Positions 1 to 5,356 of a stretch of 10,712 nucleotides of DNA are shown here, one piece after another. The notes under the pieces were generated by a model that was given only the letters and a program-made list of their open reading frames with translations, ran no database searches and was not told where the DNA came from. Each line of letters begins with the position of its first letter. The first letter of the stretch is position 1. A program made the position numbers and the translations under genes. Source of the DNA: UKL13-2 sp043793345 (GTDB lineage Bacteria > Pseudomonadota > Gammaproteobacteria > Burkholderiales > Usitatibacteraceae); assembly GCA_043793345.1 (NCBI GenBank), contig JAYVXF010000314.1, positions 1-10,712 on the forward strand, in the 5' to 3' direction.

Positions 1-423
1 GGCACCGAGCAGCCGGATCATGTTGATGGCAATTTGCGGATGTTGTTTCATCACCGTTTCAAAGTCCGCGCGTGAAATGAAATGGACGGTGGACGCTTCA
101 ACGGCTTGCGCGTAGACCGACTGAAACGGACTCCCACTGATGCCGCCTGCGCCGAACACATCGCCCGAGACGCAAAACCAGAAGATTGTTTGCGTACCAT
201 TCGGCGATAAGTTGAATATTTTGACGATGCCTTCTTCGAGAAAAAAAATGCGCCTGCCGACGTCGTTCGCGATGAAGATGTAGTCGCCTTTGGCGTATTT
301 TTGTTTGACGGTGAATGCGAAGAACGCGGCGCTGGCACCGGCATCGGTATTTTTGAATAAATCGAATGGCTCCCAATACCAGGGCGTCGATTCGTCCACA
401 ACGATTGATCTTAATTTCTGCAC
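1..423 (-). CDS. Crp/Fnr-family cyclic-nucleotide-binding-domain regulator, 3' end missing
   Basis: Reading the - strand from a GTG at 423 gives 141 open codons that run off the window edge. The product fits the cNMP-binding (Crp/Fnr effector) jelly roll: a K-G-D turn at residues 45-47, an FFLEEGIVKIF strand pair near 60-70, and the V-F-G of the phosphate-binding cassette at 89-91. Where CRP has an Arg-Ser-Ala that binds the cAMP phosphate, this protein reads F-Q-S-V-Y-A (100-105), so the canonical arginine is missing and cAMP is an unlikely ligand. The DNA-binding helix-turn-helix expected after the effector domain lies outside the window and cannot be confirmed. The first 25 residues are Trp/Tyr/Phe-rich (PWYWEPF). 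The start is uncertain: GTG 423 has no clear Shine-Dalgarno, and an ATT lies just upstream. The NYN gene ends 13 nt upstream on the same strand, so co-transcription is likely. Confidence 0.8.
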   Translation of the reverse strand, partial: MQKLRSIVVDESTPWYWEPFDLFKNTDAGASAAFFAFTVKQKYAKGDYIFIANDVGRRIFFLEEGIVKIFNLSPNGTQTIFWFCVSGDVFGAGGISGSPFQSVYAQAVEASTVHFISRADFETVMKQHPQIAINMIRLLGA

Positions 424-436
424 AATGTGCGCGCGG

Positions 437-1258
437 CTAACTGCTGGTCGGCAACCGAATCGTGTACTGCCCCGATTTTTCATCGCGCATGACCACGACA
501 AGTTTGCGTTTCTCGGCATCCTCGACCAATTCCTTGAAACTGCGATAGCCGTAGTAGGATTCATTGAAGCCAGGCCTGCGCCGCTGCATGGTTGGTTTCA
601 CCATCGAGCCCCAGAGTTTTTCATCCGAGCCGCGCTCATTGATTAAATCCTCCACGGTGTCGACAAGGAAGTCGAGCACTTCTGTGCGCTTGTCATCTTC
701 CGGTTTTTGCGCAGCCTTTTTGCTTGTGTTCGTTGCGGGCTGTGGCGCCGCTTTCTTGCTGGCCTGTTTCTTCGCTTCCTGCGCCCGCACCAAATCGTCG
801 TAATAGATAAACTCGTGACATGCGCCACTCAGCAGGTCGGAGGTCGAGTCTTTCACGCCGACACCGATCACGCGCTTGTTGTTCTCCTTCAGCTTCGATA
901 CCAATGGCGAGAAATCGGAATCGCCGCTGATGATGACAAAAGTATCGACGTGCGCCTTGGTGTAGCAAAGGTCGAGCGCATCGACCACCAAACGGATGTC
1001 GGCAGAATTTTTCCCTGACTGCCTGACGTGCGGGATCTCGATCAGCTCGAACGCCGCCTCGTGCATGGTCTTTTTAAATTCTTTATAGCGATCCCAGTCG
1101 CAATAGGCTTTCTTGACGACGATGCTGCCTTTGACCAGCAAACGTTCAAGTACTTTCTTGATATCAAATTCCGGATACTTCGCATCGCGTACGCCTATCG
1201 CGACGTTCTCAAAGTCGCAGAACAGCGCCATGTTGGTGATTTCAGGTTGTCCAGCCAT
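437..1258 (-). CDS. NYN domain (LabA/DUF88-like) predicted RNase with C-terminal OST-HTH/LOTUS domain
   Basis: This 273-residue protein begins with a PIN-like NYN nuclease domain (about residues 8-155). The expected acidic residues are present: D15 in ALFCDFENVA, D87 in SADIRLVVDA, and D113/D115 in ISGDSDFSPL. These would bind divalent metal for RNA cleavage. A charged Lys/Ala/Gln-rich linker (about 158-192) leads to a C-terminal domain (about 193-268) with the pattern of an OST-HTH/LOTUS RNA-binding winged helix, including YYGYRSFKELVEDAEK and a final basic strand. NYN plus LOTUS is a known bacterial architecture, related to the domain pairing of animal MARF1. The RNA target is unknown. The ATG at 1258 is preceded by a purine-rich GGGAAAG about 8 nt upstream. 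Its neighbour downstream is a Crp/Fnr-like gene 13 nt away; hyi is divergent. The protein is likely cytoplasmic, with no signal peptide or membrane segment. Confidence 0.93.
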   Translation of the reverse strand: MAGQPEITNMALFCDFENVAIGVRDAKYPEFDIKKVLERLLVKGSIVVKKAYCDWDRYKEFKKTMHEAAFELIEIPHVRQSGKNSADIRLVVDALDLCYTKAHVDTFVIISGDSDFSPLVSKLKENNKRVIGVGVKDSTSDLLSGACHEFIYYDDLVRAQEAKKQASKKAAPQPATNTSKKAAQKPEDDKRTEVLDFLVDTVEDLINERGSDEKLWGSMVKPTMQRRRPGFNESYYGYRSFKELVEDAEKRKLVVVMRDEKSGQYTIRLPTSS

Positions 1259-1363
1259 GTTATTTTCTTTCCCGATTCATGGACTATCATCCGACACAAA
1301 GGTGGGCATTGGCACACTCACTGCCATCATACCCGTGCCGCTTCATTGATCGCGCTAATCACC
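1259..1363. promoter_or_regulatory. Divergent intergenic region between NYN-LOTUS gene and hyi-like gene
   Basis: This 105-nt gap separates two divergent genes, so it must carry promoters for both unless one is read through from elsewhere. On the - strand a TATGAT hexamer (1331-1326) is a -10 candidate for the NYN gene, without a convincing -35. On the + strand TTGGCA at 1309-1314 is a -35 candidate. A 5-bp inverted repeat, TGGCA (1310-1314) and TGCCA (1322-1326), overlaps these elements and could be an operator. All assignments are weak pattern matches. Confidence 0.3.
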
Positions 1364-2182
1364 ATGCTCCGCTTCGCCGCCAATATTTCGTTCATGTTTA
1401 CGGAGCGACCGTTTCTGGATCGCTTCGGTGCTGCTGCCGAGGCGGGATTTAGTGCGGTCGAATTTCATTATCCGTACGACCACGATCCACACGACGTGGT
1501 CGCGCGGCTGAATCACTATCGGCTCGATCCCGTGTTGATCAACATTCGCGCGGGTCAGGCCGAGCTTGGTGAATGGGGATTCGCCGGGCTGCCGGGCAGG
1601 GCAGAGACGTTCCGTCCCTGCGTGAGTGAGGCGATTGAATATGCGCTTGCCATCGGCGTGCCGCAAATCAATTGCCTCGCAGGCGTGCAGCCAATAGACG
1701 CAGATGCCGCTGCTTGCGAGGCAACGTTGATCGCTAACTTGCGCTACGCGGCGCGTGAATGCGCGACGGCAAAGCTTGCGATCAATCTGGAGCCGATCAA
1801 TACGCAGGATGTACCCGGCTATCTGGTGAGCAATACGGCAGCGGCGATTCGCGTGATGGATGCCGTGGCTGCGGCGAATCTCATGCTGCAATACGATTGT
1901 TATCACATGCAGATCATGGAAGGCGGTGATGCGGATGCGTTGGCGGCAACGATCAGGCGATTACTTCCCCGCATCGGTCACATTCAGTTTGCCGATGCGC
2001 CGGGGCGGCACGAGCCGGGGTCGGGCGCGATTGATTTTCGGCGCTTGTTTGCGCAAATTGATCAGATGGAAAGAGCGGGAAAATATTCGGGTTGGGTGAG
2101 CGCTGAATATCGACCGAGTGCGGGAAGCCTTACGGAGGAGACGCTGGGCTGGCTTCGAACTGGCTACGCGAATGAGCAATGA
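1364..2182 (+). CDS. hyi: Hydroxypyruvate isomerase-like sugar isomerase (xylose isomerase-like TIM barrel)
   Basis: The 272-residue product matches the Hyi/OtnI family (usually about 258-265 residues) from its start, MLRFAANISFMF. The family converts hydroxypyruvate and tartronate semialdehyde, or related keto-sugar intermediates. Family hallmarks are visible: the N-terminal ANISFMFTE strand, VEFHYPY (32-38), GVPQINCLAG (98-107), catalytic/metal-binding E143 in INLEPIN, YDCYHMQIMEGG (177-188), HIQFADAPGRHEPGSG (206-221) with the metal-binding His/Asp region, and the second catalytic glutamate E248 in SAEYRP. ATG 1364 is chosen because homology begins there; the frame stays open upstream but that sequence is antisense to the NYN gene. 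No strong Shine-Dalgarno is visible. No glyoxylate carboligase, tartronate semialdehyde reductase or otn-type sugar acid gene lies nearby, so the exact substrate cannot be set from context. It may be a related 2-keto-sugar isomerase. Confidence 0.88.
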   Translation: MLRFAANISFMFTERPFLDRFGAAAEAGFSAVEFHYPYDHDPHDVVARLNHYRLDPVLINIRAGQAELGEWGFAGLPGRAETFRPCVSEAIEYALAIGVPQINCLAGVQPIDADAAACEATLIANLRYAARECATAKLAINLEPINTQDVPGYLVSNTAAAIRVMDAVAAANLMLQYDCYHMQIMEGGDADALAATIRRLLPRIGHIQFADAPGRHEPGSGAIDFRRLFAQIDQMERAGKYSGWVSAEYRPSAGSLTEETLGWLRTGYANEQ

Positions 2183-2198
2183 CGCTGCGGTTTTGCGG

Positions 2199-2363
2199 TT
2201 AGCTAAACCATGTCAGGCGCAAAAGTAAAAACCACAGCGCGCTTCCGAGCAGGGCACCCGAAAGCAGGCCGGCAATCTCATCCATCGGATCGCGGCGGGA
2301 ATTACCGTGGTACAAAAATTCAGCGCCGCGCAGTTCGCGTAACGCCTGGCGTGCTATTCGCAT
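2199..2363 (-). CDS. Candidate small membrane protein of 54 residues, unrecognised
   Basis: ATG at 2363 to TAA at 2199 on the - strand gives 54 residues starting MRIARQALRELRGAEF. The N-terminal half is basic and charged (RIARQALRELR, then NSRRDPMDE), and the C-terminal half has one hydrophobic stretch, roughly IAGLLSGALLGSALWFLLLRL (30-50), long enough for a membrane helix. A purine-rich AAAGAAG ends 4 nt before the ATG and could act as a ribosome binding site. An in-frame TGA seven codons upstream fixes the start. The gene would converge on hyi, with the stop codons only 16 nt apart. The basic N-terminus followed by a helix suggests the N-terminus is cytoplasmic. I recognise no family. The hydrophobic pattern and tight packing against hyi argue for a real gene, but 54 codons can occur by chance. 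Confidence 0.45.
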   Translation of the reverse strand: MRIARQALRELRGAEFLYHGNSRRDPMDEIAGLLSGALLGSALWFLLLRLTWFS

Positions 2364-2638
2364 ATTGCTTCTTTCGACATTTCATCCGCCTTGTTGAATG
2401 ATTTGTTGTGGATCCCACACACTGCCTGCCTGAATTTTGTGACACCCCTGTTACCGGATTAACTGCGTCGAATACTATCAATGGGAATCGTTGGTACGCA
2501 AGACAATTTGTGACTTATCGCACATTCGCTGGCTGGCCTGATCGATGCTCCTGTTTGGACATCTGGATGTGGGTAAAGGTTGTCCGGAGCCGCGCGCTGT
2601 GCGCAGTAATTACTGGCTAAATATCAAGAAACTCTAGA

Positions 2639-2684
2639 ACTGGCGCGGCGTTTTAAGCACAAATGACTGTAAAGCCGCGCCAGT
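2639..2684. repeat. 11-bp perfect inverted repeat (stem-loop)
   Basis: ACTGGCGCGGC at 2639-2649 is the exact reverse complement of GCCGCGCCAGT at 2674-2684, with a 24-nt AT-rich spacer. Nine of the 11 pairs are G-C, so the stem would be stable. No T-run follows on either strand, so it is not a standard intrinsic terminator. It could be a REP-like or attenuator-type hairpin in the 3' region of the - strand operon, part of a small RNA, or a protein-binding dyad. Confidence 0.65.
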
Positions 2685-2761
2685 GCTAGTGTTTGCCAAA
2701 CGGTATGTGATAAAAGTTGACTGCGCACGTCCCATGAAATTCTGCTCCATCTGACCGCAGC

Positions 2762-2783
2762 AAATGGACGGGATCCATTTTTA
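2762..2783 (+). terminator. Short hairpin with T-run, weak terminator candidate
   Basis: AAATGGA (2762-2768) pairs with TCCATTT (2774-2780) around the loop CGGGA. On the + strand the 3' arm runs into five Ts (2778-2782). The stem is short and AT-rich, so termination would be weak. It lies 55 nt past the stop of the - strand lipoprotein gene, where a - strand terminator is expected, but read on that strand the T-run falls inside the 3' arm and GC follows. Confidence 0.25.
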
Positions 2784-2834
2784 GTAACTACGCCGTAAAC
2801 AACCAGACGCTATTTCTGCACGCTGCGCGACACG

Positions 2835-4181
2835 TCAGAGCCGCATCACCGCATCCAGCGTTTCAGGCGCCCCGACGTCGCGGCGGAGATACTCGGCCGC
2901 TTTGCCGGTAATACGCAGATACCAATCATCGGGCAGTGCGCAGCCATCCTGATTGAGGAAAGACATTTGCCCCTCTCTCGGCAGCCGGTCTTTGCGCGGC
3001 TCGGTTGGGAACAGTGCGGTGCCTTCGTCGACCTCATCAAACATCGCCGCATAGAGCGTATCGACGCGCGCATTCACGAGACTCGAGACTTGGTGCCAAA
3101 GAAAATTTCCGCAGCGACGCGGGATTTGATTGAGGATCGCCAACTTGTTTTGCCCGCGACCGCGCTGCAGGTTGAACCACGAAAACCCGGGGAAAATAAC
3201 CGGCATGTAAACGATACCGAGACGTTTTGTTTCGGCCATATCGGGCAGTACGCGCTGGCGCATGAATTTATCCATGCCGGCGTCGTCGCGGAAGCGACCG
3301 ACCGACCACGGGCTCAACACGTCGTAGCTTCGATAGACTTCCGCCCAGCGACGGTCGGATTGCGAGTCGCCGTCGAGCGTGCGCCAGTTGGCGGGAACAC
3401 CGCCGATGAGCGTGGCATCCGCCTTCAGCTCGCGGATGAGCGCCGACACGGCGACCGCGTCGCCGGGTCGATCCTTGAAACCGAAGCCCCACAGTTGCAG
3501 TAGTGGTTTGCCATTGACGTGCAGATAGCGTGGGCTCGCAGTGATTTTTTTTTCACTGACCAGATAATGCCAATCGCGGCGAATGTCATTCACAACGGTC
3601 GCGGTATCCGCACCGGAAATATCATAGGTCACGTAAAAAACACGTGTACTCGCTTCAGCGCCAGCGCGGACATTGGCCAGCACCCGGTCACTGCGCTGCT
3701 TCAATGCCGGTATCGCCAGTGGGCCGACGAAGCGCTGCACGGCGGCACCATCAATGCCGTGCTCACGCATCCATTCAAAATGGGTGGCGACGACCCGCGC
3801 GTTCTGCGAAGAAAAAACCTTGATCAATGAGTCGTCGGCGCGACGCAGTGTCGTCGGACAAAGGTCTTCGTCACGCAACTGCCCGACGGCCGGCAGCAGA
3901 TCAACCGCGAGATCGTCAGCGCCCGGATTGTTTTTGTAAAACCAGTGTTCCCATCGCGTGTTGCCCGGCGTGTCTTCCGGGCAACCGAACCAGCCTTGAT
4001 AGCCGACGATCAGCCGGCCTTTGAGGCCGTTGGCGGAAGTCGCGCTGGTCGCGTTCGCAGCGATTGTTGCGGGCGGTTGCAGGCAAGCCGCCAGCAGCCA
4101 AGCCGCTATCAGTGCGACGTAAATATGCTGTCTTTGCCTGTGTGCCTGCAAGATTGCTGATCGCGGCGCTCGACCCGCCAC
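2835..4181 (-). CDS. Exported lipoprotein, glycoside hydrolase family 71/99-like
   Basis: The 448-residue product has an N-terminal basic region, a hydrophobic stretch (about 20-32) and a lipobox L30-A31-A32-C33, so it should be a lipid-anchored exported protein. The mature part resembles GH71/99-like proteins: GRLIVGYQGWFGCPED (about 55-70) in the first strand region, HFEWMREHGIDGAAVQRF, RVFYVTYDISGAD, then VYMPVIFPGFSWFN, and the acidic AMFDEVDEGTALF near the C-terminus. E383 and E386 of DEVDEGT are candidate catalytic carboxylates, by analogy with the glutamate-rich C-terminal motif of GH99-type endo-acting enzymes. The glycan substrate is unknown. The start is GTG 4181, directly after the TAA of the upstream gene, suggesting translational coupling; a TTG at codon 11 would give a more ordinary 22-residue signal peptide. 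The gene is last in a - strand run. An A9 tract lies inside the coding sequence (see 3539-3558). Confidence 0.82.
   Translation of the reverse strand: MAGRAPRSAILQAHRQRQHIYVALIAAWLLAACLQPPATIAANATSATSANGLKGRLIVGYQGWFGCPEDTPGNTRWEHWFYKNNPGADDLAVDLLPAVGQLRDEDLCPTTLRRADDSLIKVFSSQNARVVATHFEWMREHGIDGAAVQRFVGPLAIPALKQRSDRVLANVRAGAEASTRVFYVTYDISGADTATVVNDIRRDWHYLVSEKKITASPRYLHVNGKPLLQLWGFGFKDRPGDAVAVSALIRELKADATLIGGVPANWRTLDGDSQSDRRWAEVYRSYDVLSPWSVGRFRDDAGMDKFMRQRVLPDMAETKRLGIVYMPVIFPGFSWFNLQRGRGQNKLAILNQIPRRCGNFLWHQVSSLVNARVDTLYAAMFDEVDEGTALFPTEPRKDRLPREGQMSFLNQDGCALPDDWYLRITGKAAEYLRRDVGAPETLDAVMRL
3539..3558. repeat. Palindrome flanking a T-tract inside the GH-like gene
   Basis: CAGTGA (3539-3544) and TCACTG (3553-3558) are perfect inverted repeats around eight Ts. 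The uninterrupted homopolymer is T9 (3545-3553), which is A9 in the coding strand, encoding Glu-Lys-Lys-Ile. Such tracts can cause polymerase slippage, and the palindrome could form a short hairpin. The reading frame is intact here. Confidence 0.7.
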
Positions 4182-4802
4182 TTATTTTTTGGACTCTTTG
4201 ACTGACGGGTTGATGAATTTGAAACTGGCCGTGATGGGCAGATCATTCGGCAGCGCACACGTGCCGTCTGCCCCAACGCCGACCGACGAATTTGGCGCGA
4301 GGCTAATCGTGTAATCGGCGTCAGTCGCATTCGCCTGCGGAGAAATATCGAAAGTCGCCAGCAGCAGTTTGGCCGCTTTGCTGGCGGTAGCCCCCGCCAC
4401 GGTCGCCCCTAAATCGGTATTTGCGGCCGGATGGGTGATGGCGATGGGGAAAGTTAACGCACTATTCGGATCGGGGAAAGCTGCACCAGGCTTCAACGCC
4501 GTGATGTGGAAGCGGCCGCTTTCGCGCGCGTTGGCTGCCTGCAACTTGGTGGTGTAGCCGCAGAGGGATTCGGTAGTGGCAACGCAAAGCGATACCTTTA
4601 CGGCGGTCCCGACCGCTTTGATGTTCGCCGTCGCTGCGCCGCCGCAGGTGGTGCCCGCCGAGAGGATGGCGACTACCTTGGGCTCAGTTTTCGCGTCTGC
4701 ACCAATTGCGCTTGGCGGTGTCAGGCCGGTGATTGATACGAATGTGATGACCGCGACCAAGTTAAAAACGCGCTGGCTGTTCGATGGTTTTGCGAATTTC
4801 AT
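4182..4802 (-). CDS. Secreted four-cysteine protein, possible cohesin-like beta-sandwich
   Basis: Starting at ATG 4802, the product is 206 residues. This start is preferred over ATG 4841 because GGAG lies 5 nt upstream and it places a clear signal peptide at the N-terminus: basic residues, a hydrophobic stretch VFNLVAVITFVSITGL (12-27), and a likely cleavage site near SAIGA (31-35). The mature part is Ala/Thr/Ser-rich with alternating hydrophobics typical of beta strands. It has four cysteines (C53, C73, C81, C182) that could form two disulfides in the periplasm or outside the cell. The VKVSLCVATTESLCGYTTKL segment followed later by LLLATFDISPQANATDADY resembles the strand order of cohesin-type domains, which bind partner proteins, but this is only a loose similarity. 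The lipoprotein gene starts at the base after this stop codon, so the two proteins are probably co-produced and may interact. I do not recognise a named family. Confidence 0.75.
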   Translation of the reverse strand: MKFAKPSNSQRVFNLVAVITFVSITGLTPPSAIGADAKTEPKVVAILSAGTTCGGAATANIKAVGTAVKVSLCVATTESLCGYTTKLQAANARESGRFHITALKPGAAFPDPNSALTFPIAITHPAANTDLGATVAGATASKAAKLLLATFDISPQANATDADYTISLAPNSSVGVGADGTCALPNDLPITASFKFINPSVKESKK

Positions 4803-4807
4803 ATTTT

Positions 4808-4811
4808 CTCC
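4808..4811 (-). promoter_or_regulatory. Ribosome binding site of the secreted four-cysteine protein
   Basis: On the - strand GGAG is followed by five nucleotides and then ATG 4802. It is one of the clearest Shine-Dalgarno sequences in the window, and it decides between ATG 4802 and the upstream in-frame ATG 4841. Confidence 0.6.
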
Positions 4812-4852
4812 ACGCAGTTGAGCTAAAAATGCTGCACGCATGTCGGCGGCGT

Positions 4853-5254
4853 TCAGCTATCGAAGAAATTGTCGAAATCAGTCCCGGTCGCATTGTCAGA
4901 CACCAATGCCGCTGCCGCGACCGCGGCGACCGGAGCCGCAACGCCGGCAGCTTTTGTCGCGCGAGTCGCCGCAGCTGTCGCCGGCAACGTTGCGCCGTTT
5001 GCGGCCTCTTCCAGTGCCAGGGCGATGGTGGCCACATCCATCGGTACGCGGCTCTGGGAGCGCAGCAAAATGCGCGACGGGATGTCCTGCAAACGCGACG
5101 TGGCAAGCCGCAAATTTGCTGCCGTGTTGAGCTTTGGCAGCAGGTGTGTATTTCGCCAGCCGCCGCGGTCACTGTCGACGGCGTCGATGATCGCCTGCTG
5201 CGAGCGGGCGATGCCATGGAGGAGTTCGGCGAGCTGTTCAGTGGTCAAATTCAT
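4853..5254 (-). CDS. Hypothetical protein with helical N-terminus and Ala-rich tail
   Basis: The 133-residue product is not recognised. Residues 1-27 (MNLTTEQLAELLHGIARSQQ onward) look like an amphipathic helix. Residues 31-75 are basic (GGWRNTHLLPKL, SRILLRSQSR). From about 75 to 117 the sequence is Ala/Val/Thr-rich and low in complexity. The last 15 residues are acidic and aromatic, ending TDFDNFFDS. No signal peptide or clear membrane helix is seen, although AAGVAAPVAAVAAAALV (102-118) is hydrophobic enough to consider as a weak membrane or fibre-like segment. ATG 5254 has a modest GAAGA 6 nt upstream. It is the first gene of a tight three-gene set, with a 50-nt gap to the secreted protein. 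The Ala-rich, high-GC coding sequence has a long open antisense frame (4869-5366, + strand), which I regard as a shadow. Confidence 0.65.
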   Translation of the reverse strand: MNLTTEQLAELLHGIARSQQAIIDAVDSDRGGWRNTHLLPKLNTAANLRLATSRLQDIPSRILLRSQSRVPMDVATIALALEEAANGATLPATAAATRATKAAGVAAPVAAVAAAALVSDNATGTDFDNFFDS

Positions 5255-5356
5255 GGAAAATCTTCAAAGCTTGAGTGGATTAAGCGGTGCAATTGCTGGT
5301 CTCAGCCAACAGCGTAGCACAGCGGCAACACCGATAATGCGTGCGTCGAACCATGG

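Larger units (their letters stand above)
2364..2834. other. Gene-poor interval with inverted repeats
   Basis: About 470 nt between the small - strand ORF and the stop of the GH-like lipoprotein gene. The + strand has an open frame over 2408-2620, but its product is rich in Cys, Trp and Arg with no recognisable motif. The interval holds an 11-bp inverted repeat at 2639-2684, a small dyad GTTTGCCAAAC at 2691-2701 and a hairpin at 2762-2780. It may contain the promoter of the small - strand gene, the 3' untranslated region of the long - strand operon, or an RNA gene. I see no tRNA, and no transposase remnant that I can name. Confidence 0.5.

Noticed and set aside
1028..1363. In-frame upstream extension of the hyi-like gene
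   Set aside because: The 112 extra codons are antisense to the NYN-LOTUS gene, and family similarity starts at ATG 1364.
2408..2620. 70-residue open frame on the + strand
   Set aside because: Composition is atypical (Cys/Trp/Arg-rich), no motif is recognised, and there is no clear ribosome binding site.
2967..3503. 178-residue + strand open frame
   Set aside because: It is entirely antisense to the GH71/99-like gene, whose protein shows export signal and family motifs.
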